NCBI GenBank assembly: GCA_023425615.1 | Contig: JAFACJ010000236.1 | Coordinates: 1 to 8,858, forward strand | Length of the DNA: 8,858 nucleotides | Reading direction: 5' to 3' | DNA from: Actinomycetes bacterium | GTDB lineage: Bacteria; Actinomycetota; Actinomycetes; Streptosporangiales; Streptosporangiaceae | Part shown: positions 1-6,181 of the stretch, in pieces | Layout: each line of letters starts with the position of its first letter | Numbering within the stretch: the first letter of the stretch is position 1 | Position numbers and translations under genes: made by a program | The notes under the pieces: model-generated | What the model saw: the letters and a program-made list of their open reading frames with translations, nothing else | The model's database searches: none | Told to the model about the DNA's origin: nothing

Positions 1-227
1 CCTCCCGCGCCTACAGCGTGAGCGGCAAGAAGGCCTGGTACTACGAGGCGCGGGTGAGCTTTCCGCAGGCACAGTCCAAGGGCTGGAACTTCCGCACCGA
101 ACGCGCCGTGATCGTCCTCGTCGACCGCCCCGGCAAGCAGCCGGTCGGCCTCTTCCTGTCCTTCCCCGACAGCCACAAGAACCTCGGCGACGTCGATCTC
201 ATCCTCAGCTCCCTGAAGGCGGCCTGA
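1..227 (+). CDS. C-terminal end of an unidentified protein (5' partial)
   Basis: The reading frame is open from the left edge of the window (codons start at base 3, first residues [14 protein letters not shown]) and ends at a TGA at 225-227, so only the last 74 residues are visible. A GTG at position 18 could act as a start, but the frame continues upstream without a stop and no Shine-Dalgarno sequence precedes it, so this is read as the end of a longer gene. The visible part alternates hydrophobic and polar residues ([22 protein letters not shown]) and ends in [12 protein letters not shown]. This suggests a small beta-rich domain closed by a helix, as in PsbP/Mog1-like domains of actinobacterial lipoproteins, but that is only a resemblance. 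The 46-nt gap to orn on the same strand would allow cotranscription. The function is not recognised. Confidence 0.6.
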   Translation, partial: SRAYSVSGKKAWYYEARVSFPQAQSKGWNFRTERAVIVLVDRPGKQPVGLFLSFPDSHKNLGDVDLILSSLKAA

Positions 228-273
228 ACCCGGCCAGGACGGGCAGCGCCCGACGGCCCTTAAGGTTGAGGGC

Positions 274-885
274 ATGAACGACAGACTCGTCTGGATCGAC
301 TGCGAGATGACCGGACTCGACCTGGAACACGACGCCCTGATCGAGATCGCGGTCCTGGTGACCGACCCCGAGCTCAACATCCTCGACGAGGGTCTGGACA
401 TCGTGATCAAGCCTCCGGAGGAGTCTCTCGCCCAGATGAACAAGGTGGTGCACGACATGCACACCACCTCGGGACTGCTGAAGGAACTCCCCGGCGGCAT
501 CACCCTCGCCGAGGCCGAGACCGCCGTCCTCGACTACGTCAAGCGCCATGTCCCCGACCCCAAGAAGGCGCCCCTGTGCGGTAACTCCATCGCCACCGAC
601 CGCTCCTTCCTCGCCCGCGACATGCCGGCCCTCGACGCCCACCTGCACTACCGCATGATCGACGTGAGCTCGATCAAGGAGCTGTCCCGCCGCTGGTACC
701 CGCGCGTCTACTTCGCCAGCCCCGTCAAGAACGGCGGCCACCGCGCCCTCGCCGACATCACCGAGTCCATCCGCGAACTGCGCTACTACCGCGCCACCGT
801 CTTCGTCCCCCAGCCGGGCCCCGACTCCGAGACCGCCCGCGCCCTCTCCGCCAAGATCGTGGAGGAGTCGGCGGATAACGAGTAA
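274..885 (+). CDS. orn: Oligoribonuclease (DEDDh 3'-5' exoribonuclease)
   Basis: Orn degrades the 2-5 nt RNA fragments left by other RNases, and also pGpG, the linear product of c-di-GMP hydrolysis. It acts as a cytoplasmic homodimer. The 203-residue length is normal for the family. All five DEDDh acidic/histidine positions are present: D9 and E11 in the opening [11 protein letters not shown]109 in [11 protein letters not shown], and H156 and D161 in GGHRALADI. The motifs IDVSSIKEL (from D130) and RWYP are also typical. The ATG at 274 is supported by this near-N-terminal WIDCEMTG placement and by an AAGG at 262-265, 8 nt upstream. A closer GAGGG at 268-272 lies too near the ATG to be ideal. 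A tRNA-His gene follows 61 nt downstream, a neighbourhood I recall for orn in other actinomycetes. In Streptomyces, Orn is linked to growth rate and development. The identification is firm. Confidence 0.98.
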   Translation: MNDRLVWIDCEMTGLDLEHDALIEIAVLVTDPELNILDEGLDIVIKPPEESLAQMNKVVHDMHTTSGLLKELPGGITLAEAETAVLDYVKRHVPDPKKAPLCGNSIATDRSFLARDMPALDAHLHYRMIDVSSIKELSRRWYPRVYFASPVKNGGHRALADITESIRELRYYRATVFVPQPGPDSETARALSAKIVEESADNE

Positions 886-906
886 CGACCACCCCCGAAG
901 ACCCGC

Positions 907-912
907 TACACT
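907..912 (+). promoter_or_regulatory. Possible -10 element for tRNA-His
   Basis: TACACT at 907-912 fits the actinobacterial TANNNT -10 pattern and lies about 35 nt before the tRNA 5' end, leaving room for a short leader. No convincing -35 hexamer is visible 16-19 nt upstream, where the sequence is the end of orn. The tRNA could instead be cotranscribed with orn. Confidence 0.3.
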
Positions 913-946
913 TAATCCTGCCGCTTCACCCCGAAGCGACACCATG

Positions 947-1022
947 GTGGGCGTAGCTCAGTTGGTAGAGCACCAGGTTGTGATCCTGGGTGTCGAGGGT
1001 TCAAGCCCCTTCGCTCACCCCA
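947..1022 (+). tRNA. tRNA-His (anticodon GTG)
   Basis: This is a complete cloverleaf. The acceptor stem GTGGGCG (947-953) pairs with CGCTCAC (1012-1018), with one G-U. The D stem is GCTC/GAGC (956-959 with 968-971). The anticodon stem CCAGG/CCTGG (973-977 with 985-989) encloses loop TTGTGAT, placing anticodon GTG at 980-982. The T arm GAGGG-TTCAAGC-CCCTT is intact apart from a closing G-T pair. Two identity features of tRNA-His are visible: discriminator C73 at 1019, and a G at 946 that would be the extra G-1 opposite it, recognised by histidyl-tRNA synthetase. CCA is encoded at 1020-1022. Including G-1, the mature molecule would begin at 946. Confidence 0.97.
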
Positions 1023-1026
1023 TGGC

Positions 1027-1062
1027 GAAAGCCCTGGTCATCGCGAGATGACCAGGGCTTTC
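1027..1062 (+). terminator. Strong hairpin terminator after tRNA-His
   Basis: A perfect 16-bp stem (1027-1042 with 1047-1062, core AAAGCCCTGGTCATC / GATGACCAGGGCTTT) is capped by a GCGA tetraloop (1043-1046) of the stable GNRA class. It begins 5 nt after the CCA end. The following bases (AGCTTTCTCG) contain only a short T run, so this is either a hairpin-driven terminator, as is common in actinomycetes, or partly a processing signal for the tRNA 3' end. The near-symmetric stem (TTT on its 3' arm, AAA on its 5' arm) could work in both directions. Confidence 0.88.
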
Positions 1063-1465
1063 AGCTTTCTCGCGGCCACTTCGGGCGCACGGAATGCCGG
1101 TTCCCTGGCGGAGCGCCCTCGAGGAACGCGGGCGGCCCCCCAATTCCGTGACCTTGCCAGGTGTTCGGCGGCTGTCTCCCGGTGTGCGTCGGCCGCTATC
1201 GCCCGCGCACCGGTCTCGCCGCCGCCGGGGATGCGGCCTGCGGGTACGGCTCGCCGGGGCGGTGTGTCCGGCGGGCGTCGCTTCGGAGCCGGGGTGGGTA
1301 AGGGAGGGGCTCCGGGGCCGAGAAGGGGCGGATTTAATAGCAATTCACACTATTTGCACATTCATCAAATGTCGGGATGCGTGATTGTTTTATCTTTGTT
1401 GCGAAAGGGAGTCTCCTCGCGCTTAATGTCGAATGCCCTGTTGCGGGAGCGGAGGGCATGTGTCG
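1063..1465. other. Gene-poor spacer with AT-rich promoter tract before the nuclease gene
   Basis: No reading frame here looks real. Those that are open have Arg/Pro/Ala-rich translations typical of GC-rich non-coding DNA, no good ribosome site and mutual overlap. Bases 1063-1329 are very GC-rich and featureless to me. From about 1330 to 1430 the composition changes sharply to AT-rich, unlike the rest of the window, as expected of a promoter or transferred DNA. Candidate pieces are TTGCAC at 1354-1359 (-35-like), TATCTT at 1391-1396 (-10-like, but too far from the former to pair with it) and a 5-bp inverted repeat ACATT-CATCA-AATGT at 1358-1372. No single well-spaced promoter can be named. Confidence 0.5.
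1451..1456 (+). promoter_or_regulatory. Ribosome binding site that sets the start of the DUF4041 nuclease
   Basis: GGAGGG lies 9 nt before the ATG at 1466. Earlier in-frame candidates fit less well. GTG 1460 is only 3 nt from this site. ATG 1433 has its nearest purine-rich stretch (AAGGGAG, 1405-1411) about 21 nt away. This favours 1466 as the true start. Confidence 0.7.
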
Positions 1466-3487
1466 ATGGGGCAGCCGTACATCGGTGTCGAGCTTCGGAG
1501 CACGTCGAGTGAGCGGCTTCTGGCGGGGGTGCGGGCTCTCCTCGAACCCGGGGAGGTGGTTCTCGCGCTGGTGGCGACGGTGAAGGCGATTCCGCGGCTG
1601 ACTCATCTCGTCGTCACCGATCGCCGTGTCGCGGCGTTCGACGAGGTGCGGTCCGGCGTTTCCGGGTTCGCCATGGACGTCTTGCGAACGGCGGTGGCGG
1701 TGGCGCAGAGCAGGCCGTCTTTCCAGCAGCGCCTGTTCTTCTCGGTGACCGACCATAACGGCGAGGAACACGACTTCGGAAATCTTCATTCCGGGGACGC
1801 TCCTCACATCGTGGAACTCGTGCGTTCTCCTTCCCCGCCGGAGCCTCCGGCGCCAGTACCGGCACCGGCACCGACGTCAGCGCCAGCGCCGACGCCGGTA
1901 TTCGCGCCGATGCACGGTATGCCGCAGTCTCAGGGCTGGCGGTATGTCTCGCCTCCGAACTGGCCGGTGCCGCCTCCTGGCTGGACGCCGCCGCTGGATT
2001 GGCAGCCCGATCCGGCGTGGGGGCCGGCTCCGGTGGGCTGGCAGTTCTGGCAGCCGCTCCACCAGCAGCCGGTTCCTCCGCCCCAGCCGGCGGCGCCGCT
2101 CGTTCCGCCGATGGCGCAGCCTTCGGCTCCGCTGCCGCTGCCGCTCCCGCCCATGCCGGAGCGGCGTGGTGGTCTGCTCGGAGGGCGCCGGGCCCGGATC
2201 GAGGAGTTGGAGGCCGAGAACGCCCATCTGCGCGAATGGGTCGCCCGGACGGGCTCGATGGACGCGCTCGGCCTGGCCCATGAGATCAACCGGCTCCGCG
2301 GTGAGGTGGCCGCGGCGGCCTCCGAGGCGCAGCGGATCCGAGCCGAAGCCGCGTTGGAGGCGCAACGGCTCCGAAACGAGGCGGCCTCCGAGGCGCAGCG
2401 GCTTCGGGCCGAGGCGGCGTCCCTGCGCACGCAGATCGTCGAGACACGCGACCTCGCGCTCCTTCAGGAAGCCGGGGTCTATGACTTCCAGCATCCGCTC
2501 GCCAATGCCTTGGCCTATAAGAATGAACTGGAGCGCGTCAAAGAGCGCATCAAGGCCATGGCGCGCGGCCAGCACGCCGTGCAGGGGACGACGTCCTGGC
2601 AGGTGAACGGCTCGACCTCGCAGGGCACGAAAATGGTCCGCGACTTCTCGAAACTGATGCTGCGGGCCTACAACGCCGAGGCCGACAACCTCGTCCGCAC
2701 GATGAAGCCTTACAAGCTCCAGTCGGCCATCGAACGGCTCGCCAAGAGCGCCGCCACCATCGAACGGCTCGGCAAGACCATGGACATCAAGGTCACCCAG
2801 GCTTACCACGAACTGCGCGTTCAGGAATTGCGGCTCACGGCCGACTACCTGGAGCAGACCGCACGCGAGAAGGAACAGCTCCGCGCCGAACGCGAACGCC
2901 AGCGCGAGGAGGAACGCGCCGCCCGCGAGTTCGCCCGCGAACGCCAGCGCCTGCAACGCGAACGCGACCACAACCAGGCGGCCTTGGCCCGCCTGGAGGC
3001 CAACGGCGACACCGAGGCCGCCGCGGAACTACGCGCGAAGATCTCAGAACTCGACGGCGCGATCCAGGACGTCGACCTGCGCGAAGCCAACATCCGCACC
3101 GGTTACGTCTACGTCATCTCCAACATCGGCGCCTTCGGCGAGAACATGGTCAAGATCGGCCTCACCCGGCGGTTGGACCCCATGGACCGGGTCCGTGAAC
3201 TCGGGGACGCCTCCGTCCCCTTCCGCTTCGACGTCCACGCCCTCATCTTCAGCCGGGACGCCGTCACCCTCGAAGCCGACCTGCACCGCGCTTTCGCCGA
3301 CCGTCGCGTCAACCAGGTCAACACCCGCCGCGAGTTCTTCTATGCCACTCCCGCCGAAGTGCGCAGAGCGCTCGAAGGCATGCGCATCGAGGGCAATCAC
3401 CTTCTCGAATACGAGGAGACTCCCGAAGCCCCCGAATACCGGGCCAGCCGCACCGGTCTGGAAAGTCCAGGGGAAGAGTCCTCGTGA
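1466..3487 (+). CDS. PH-like/DUF4041/GIY-YIG (T5orf172-MUG113) nuclease, SNIPE-like
   Basis: This 673-residue protein is modular. Residues about 5-120 resemble a bacterial PH-like domain (LEPGEVVLALVATVK, then LVVTDRRVAAFDE). Residues 122-231 form a Pro/Ala-rich linker with the actinobacterial NWPVPPPGW motif at 165-173. From about 236 there is coiled coil with three 11-residue repeats. About 328-480 is a DUF4041 region (W-VNGS, G-KMVRDFSKLMLRAYNAE, YHELRVQELRL). 462-545 is a charged coiled coil. 545-640 is a GIY-YIG domain: YVYVI (547-551), VKIG (562-565), R575, E603 in LEADLH, N619 and EFF (623-625). All expected catalytic positions appear present, so a metal-dependent nuclease is likely. 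DUF4041 plus GIY-YIG is the architecture of SNIPE, reported to cut incoming phage DNA at the inner membrane. No transmembrane segment is visible here, so the PH-like domain may target the protein. The gene stands alone. An upstream ATG at 1433 would add 11 residues. Phage defence is inferred. Confidence 0.85.
   Translation: MGQPYIGVELRSTSSERLLAGVRALLEPGEVVLALVATVKAIPRLTHLVVTDRRVAAFDEVRSGVSGFAMDVLRTAVAVAQSRPSFQQRLFFSVTDHNGEEHDFGNLHSGDAPHIVELVRSPSPPEPPAPVPAPAPTSAPAPTPVFAPMHGMPQSQGWRYVSPPNWPVPPPGWTPPLDWQPDPAWGPAPVGWQFWQPLHQQPVPPPQPAAPLVPPMAQPSAPLPLPLPPMPERRGGLLGGRRARIEELEAENAHLREWVARTGSMDALGLAHEINRLRGEVAAAASEAQRIRAEAALEAQRLRNEAASEAQRLRAEAASLRTQIVETRDLALLQEAGVYDFQHPLANALAYKNELERVKERIKAMARGQHAVQGTTSWQVNGSTSQGTKMVRDFSKLMLRAYNAEADNLVRTMKPYKLQSAIERLAKSAATIERLGKTMDIKVTQAYHELRVQELRLTADYLEQTAREKEQLRAERERQREEERAAREFARERQRLQRERDHNQAALARLEANGDTEAAAELRAKISELDGAIQDVDLREANIRTGYVYVISNIGAFGENMVKIGLTRRLDPMDRVRELGDASVPFRFDVHALIFSRDAVTLEADLHRAFADRRVNQVNTRREFFYATPAEVRRALEGMRIEGNHLLEYEETPEAPEYRASRTGLESPGEESS
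2321..2419 (+). repeat. Three tandem 33-bp repeats encoding an 11-residue coiled-coil unit
   Basis: Units at 2321-2353, 2354-2386 and 2387-2419 encode SEAQRIRAEAA, LEAQRLRNEAA and SEAQRLRAEAA. The 11-residue (hendecad) period fits a continuous, slightly right-handed coiled coil. The units differ at several silent positions, so the repeat is not newly expanded. Confidence 0.9.
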
Positions 3488-3702
3488 CGGGCTTACGGCA
3501 GGGGAAGACCGATCGATCTCTACTCCCTGCAAGCCGTCTCGTCCAAGAACATCTGGGTCGTCGCCGAACGCCCCACCGGCGCGGAGTCCGCCACCACCTA
3601 CGTCCTCCACTGGAACGGACGGAATTGGAGACGCGAACGCGTCCCTCTTCCGTCCGCCCACGCCGGCATCTACCTGATCGCTCCGGGCGGGCGGGGCGGA
3701 GG
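3488..3702 (+). pseudogene. Start-less relic of a repeat/propeller-like protein
   Basis: Directly after the TGA of the nuclease gene, and in the same frame, the translation looks like genuine protein: IDLYSLQAVSSKNIWVVAE, then ATTYVLHWNGRNWRRERVPLP, then IYLIAPGG. This matches the repeat style of actinobacterial propeller-like surface or secreted proteins, where units of the form xxVWaVG...lvLHWnGxxWrxvpvP recur. About one repeat unit is left. The stretch has no ATG, GTG or TTG in frame and no ribosome site. Its coherent similarity stops near 3690, where it meets the 3' end of the convergent secreted gene, although the frame stays open to TAG 3737-3739. The simplest reading is the debris of a gene whose two ends were removed by deletion or insertion. 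Translation by read-through of the TGA is possible in principle but nothing supports it. Confidence 0.6.
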
Positions 3703-4278
3703 TCAGTTCGAGGTCTCCATCCAGCCGCTGCTGGGGTAGAAGGTCAGGGTGGAGAAGTTGTAGGACCCCCAGCGTGCGCGCAGGCCGTTGGTTCCGCCCG
3801 GGGTGTACTGGACGCCGTATCCGCCGGGGCCGTAGATGGTCGGGATCCTGCCGAAGATGCAGGTGGTGGTGGATCCGCTGTAGGCGTCGGAGTTGTTGAC
3901 GTTGGTGAAGGGGTGCAGCTCCGCGTCGTCGTAGTGCATGAGGTCGGTGGTCGCGCTGAAGGTGTGGGTGTACCCGTTGAAGTAGCCGGCGGCCGCCAGA
4001 TGGTCCACGGGGTTGACCACCAGGCCGTGGGAGATGGGGCCGTACTGGGTGGCCGCCCATGGCTTGGAGTAGACGTACTGGCCGTGGGAGCTCGCGATGA
4101 AGGTCTCTTTGACGCAGGAGTAGGGAGCGGCGTGGGCAGGGCTCGCCAGGCCGATCGCCGATAGGCCGGCGCCCACCGTCAGGAGGGCGGACAGGAGCGC
4201 TTTGACCGGCTGGAGGCCGAGCTTCGCGGGGGCGCCGATAGCGGTGCGGGCTTTCCTTCGCCATGTCGATGGAAGCAT
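3703..4278 (-). CDS. Small secreted protein of unknown function
   Basis: This 191-residue precursor has a clear Sec-type signal peptide: a long basic n-region (WRRKARTAIGAPAK), a hydrophobic core (ALLSALLTVGAGLSAIGLA) and a predicted cut after AHA at residue 50. The mature part (about 141 residues) is rich in Tyr, Gly, Thr and Ser, poor in Lys, and has only two cysteines (C55, C140) that could form one disulfide. This suggests a compact extracellular beta-rich fold. No enzyme motif is recognised. The ATG at 4278 has GGAAGG about 10 nt upstream and no alternative Met nearby. The gene converges on the nuclease gene and its relic. It has its own 229-nt upstream gap, so it is probably transcribed alone. 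The function is unknown. An envelope-associated or extracellular protein is the most that can be said. Confidence 0.8.
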   Translation of the reverse strand: MLPSTWRRKARTAIGAPAKLGLQPVKALLSALLTVGAGLSAIGLASPAHAAPYSCVKETFIASSHGQYVYSKPWAATQYGPISHGLVVNPVDHLAAAGYFNGYTHTFSATTDLMHYDDAELHPFTNVNNSDAYSGSTTTCIFGRIPTIYGPGGYGVQYTPGGTNGLRARWGSYNFSTLTFYPSSGWMETSN

Positions 4279-4351
4279 GTGGTGCTCGCCTTCCCTTGTC
4301 TCCGGGCACGCATCCGATGGCCGTGCGGCCCCGTCGGGACTGGATCACTCC

Positions 4352-4357
4352 ACGTTA
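4352..4357 (-). promoter_or_regulatory. Possible -10 element of the secreted-protein gene
   Basis: Read on the minus strand, this is TAACGT, fitting TANNNT. It lies about 75 nt upstream of the ATG at 4278 in a gap with no other gene. No good -35 hexamer is found at standard spacing, so the call is weak. Confidence 0.2.
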
Positions 4358-4426
4358 GGCGGGTCCTGTTGAGGCGGCCTTGAGCGTTCCTGGACCCTCG
4401 CGTACCGCCTCGCAACGCGACGACCA

Positions 4427-4442
4427 GCGCGGGGGCCCGCGT
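4427..4442 (-). terminator. GC-rich hairpin downstream of the two-gene operon (weak)
   Basis: CGCGG (4428-4432) pairs with CCGCG (4437-4441) around a 4-nt loop, with a possible extra G-T pair outside. It sits about 66 nt past the stop codon of the acidic protein gene, where a terminator would be expected. There is no T run, and short GC-rich hairpins are common by chance in such DNA. Confidence 0.25.
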
Positions 4443-4507
4443 CACCGGCCATGTCTCCGCGAAGCAGCGGCAAGATCGGCAATGGGTGCGGAAGCTCCGC
4501 GCCGGAT

Positions 4508-5212
4508 TCAGCCGACGGTGGCCTGCTGCACGGGGAAGCCGGTCTTCGCGACAGCGGCGGCGATCGCCGCGAAGTCGGCGGAGGGATTGAGCCTGGCCGC
4601 GATCTCGGGGGTGAGCGGCAGACCCGCGAGGATCGTCGCGACCGCCTCCCGGTCGACGGAGTCCTGGAAGTAGCACTCCTCGGCGAACTTCGCGTACGTC
4701 TCGGCACTTCCTTCGAGCAGCGTGGCGAACAGGTCGTCCGCGCCGTCGTCCTCGTCGTCGTCGATCTGCAAGGGCGCGCACCGCCACCGCACGTCGCCCG
4801 TCTCGCGCCAGGCGCAGACGGTGCCGAGGAAGTCGCCGGACTCGTCCAGGAACTCGACGTCTTCCCGCAGATGGGCGAGCGAGGCCGGCAGCCCCTCCAG
4901 CAACCGTTCCGGGTCGTAGACGCCGGTGCGGGTGTCCGTGATGAGGCAGCGCAGGACGTCGTCGCGCTCCTCGTCGTGTCCGTGGACGAAGACGCCCGCC
5001 GGGGCGAACAAGATCACGTAATGGTTCTCCTCGGCCGTCTCCCCCCACGCCCGCGCGGCGGTTCCGGCGGAGGAGGGCTCGAAGGTGTGGGCGCGGTAAG
5101 TCCCGGCCGGATCGAACACCGCGTCGAGCGCGGCGAAGGCCCGGCAGCGCTCCAGAAGGACGGCGGGTTCGGGCAGCGCGGCCACCAGATCGTGGACTGT
5201 CACGACGGCCAT
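4508..5212 (-). CDS. Acidic protein of unknown function, second gene of the operon
   Basis: This 234-residue protein has no signal peptide or membrane segment and is presumably cytoplasmic. It is acidic, with a DDDEDDGADD run at residues 151-160. Visible landmarks are GTYRAHTFEPS, VFVHGHDEERDD, VRWRCAPLQI and a C-terminal part with LEGSAETYAKFAEE, LPLTPEIAARLNPSADF and a final TGFP. I recall similar actinobacterial hypothetical proteins with the pattern YxxFAExYYxxxVD...LPLTxExxxxLNP near the C-terminus, but no assigned function. The start is well fixed. The ATG at 5212 follows the TGA of the upstream gene with no gap (TGAATG). No separate Shine-Dalgarno sequence is evident, which suggests translation by termination-reinitiation and therefore matched amounts of both proteins. 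Some connection with the upstream TIM-barrel protein is likely. Confidence 0.8.
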   Translation of the reverse strand: MAVVTVHDLVAALPEPAVLLERCRAFAALDAVFDPAGTYRAHTFEPSSAGTAARAWGETAEENHYVILFAPAGVFVHGHDEERDDVLRCLITDTRTGVYDPERLLEGLPASLAHLREDVEFLDESGDFLGTVCAWRETGDVRWRCAPLQIDDDEDDGADDLFATLLEGSAETYAKFAEECYFQDSVDREAVATILAGLPLTPEIAARLNPSADFAAIAAAVAKTGFPVQQATVG

Positions 5213-6181
5213 TCAACACATCTGGCCGATGGCCGACGGGGGCCGTAGGTGGCGGGAGGCCATGGTGTGGAAGACCTTCTTGGGCTCCCAGAGGGACTCC
5301 TCATTCAGTAGGCGGACCACGCCGTAGGAGCCGAGGTCCGCGGGCCCAGGGCGGCTGTAGGCGGCGAAAGTGAACCATAGGGCGGTGTCGACGCCCTCCT
5401 CCTCGAAGACGTCCAGGAGGTCTGTCAGGTAGCGGGACTGTTCGTCCTCGTCGGGGACTGCGTCCGGAGGGACCTGCCAGGCCGAGCCGCCGCGGTCGGA
5501 TGCGCCGAGGTAGGCGCAGGTGCCGTACTCGGTGACCACCACGGGCTTGCCGTGGGCGAAGTGGGCGCGGAGTTCGGAGCGGAAGGTGTCGGCGTTGTAG
5601 GTGGCGCGGTAGGCGTCGACGCCGACGAGGTCGAAGGGGGTCCAGTCGGGGAACTCCCAAGGGGCCGAGGCGTAGGTGAGTCTGCCGCCGAAGCGGGCGC
5701 GGACCGTCTCGGCAGCGCTGGAGAGGAAGGCTCTGAGGCGTTCTTGCACGGGGCCGAGGGCCGACCACCACTCCAGGTCGGCGGTGGCCATGGCGTGCAG
5801 GCGGTCGCCGTAGGTGGCGCCCGGGAGGAATCCGCCGCAGAAGGCGCTGATCTCGCACCCGGCGACGAACACCGTCTCGGCTCCGGTCCGGCGGATGGCC
5901 TCGGCGCGGGTGGCGCAGTCGGCGAAGAACGGGAGCAACTCGTCGGCGGGAAGATCGACGGGGAAGGGGGCGAACCAGACCTCCAGGCCGACGTCCGCCG
6001 CGAGCCGGGCGGCGACGCTCAGCCGCTCGGGGTCGCGGCCGGAGACGCGCACCGCGTCGCAGTGCAGTTCGTCGCGGATCACCGCCATGTCGCGGCGGAC
6101 CGTCTCGGGTGTGAAGACCTTGCGGGAGATGCTCTCCCCCGGCAGGAATCCCGTGTCGTAGTTGATGCCCCGTGCACGCAT
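5213..6181 (-). CDS. GH-A-like TIM-barrel protein (putative glycoside hydrolase)
   Basis: With the start at 6181 the protein has 322 residues. The layout is that of a (beta/alpha)8 barrel of the clan GH-A type. It opens with ARGINYDTGF. E110 in VFVAGCEIS is in the position of the acid/base glutamate at the end of strand 4. LVGVDAYR follows, and E218 in VVVTEYGTCAY is in the position of the strand-7 nucleophile. A late ALWFTFAAY matches strand 8. There is no signal peptide, so any substrate would be intracellular. An upstream ATG at 6238 would add 19 residues (PSGPDPPRP...) of low-complexity character. The shorter form is preferred because relatives, as I recall them, begin MRARGITYDTGF, and a GAGAG lies about 10 nt upstream. 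Such proteins are sometimes labelled 'abortive infection protein' in databases, which the sequence does not support by itself. The gene is first in a two-gene operon. No substrate can be named. Confidence 0.75.
   Translation of the reverse strand: MRARGINYDTGFLPGESISRKVFTPETVRRDMAVIRDELHCDAVRVSGRDPERLSVAARLAADVGLEVWFAPFPVDLPADELLPFFADCATRAEAIRRTGAETVFVAGCEISAFCGGFLPGATYGDRLHAMATADLEWWSALGPVQERLRAFLSSAAETVRARFGGRLTYASAPWEFPDWTPFDLVGVDAYRATYNADTFRSELRAHFAHGKPVVVTEYGTCAYLGASDRGGSAWQVPPDAVPDEDEQSRYLTDLLDVFEEEGVDTALWFTFAAYSRPGPADLGSYGVVRLLNEESLWEPKKVFHTMASRHLRPPSAIGQMC

Noticed and set aside
240..252. Small hairpin CGGGC-AGC-GCCCG between the first gene and orn
   Set aside because: The stem is only 5 bp, there is no T run, and such hairpins are frequent by chance at this GC content. 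It is not strong enough to call a terminator.
205..945. Minus-strand frame of 246 codons opposite orn
   Set aside because: It covers the unmistakable orn gene in antisense and has a Val/Gly-rich translation typical of shadows.
947..1022. Attachment-site repeat of the tRNA-His 3' end elsewhere in the window
   Set aside because: I looked for a second copy of the 3' end of the tRNA and saw none, so no att site can be claimed.
1048..1512. Open frames in the spacer after tRNA-His, such as 1048-1512 and 1094-1384 on the plus strand and 1038-1343 on the minus strand
   Set aside because: The translations are Arg/Pro/Ala-rich with no recognisable motif. They overlap one another and the terminator hairpin, and lack good ribosome sites. 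They are chance frames in GC-rich DNA.
1877..2971. Long minus-strand open frame of 364 codons opposite the nuclease gene
   Set aside because: It mirrors the codon bias of the plus-strand gene. The translation has no coherent domain, while the plus-strand product has clear ones.
3484..4164. Plus-strand frame starting at GTG 3484 (226 codons), overlapping the nuclease stop
   Set aside because: The translation is low-complexity and runs antisense through the secreted-protein gene. The protein-like signal in 3512-3690 is in a different frame.
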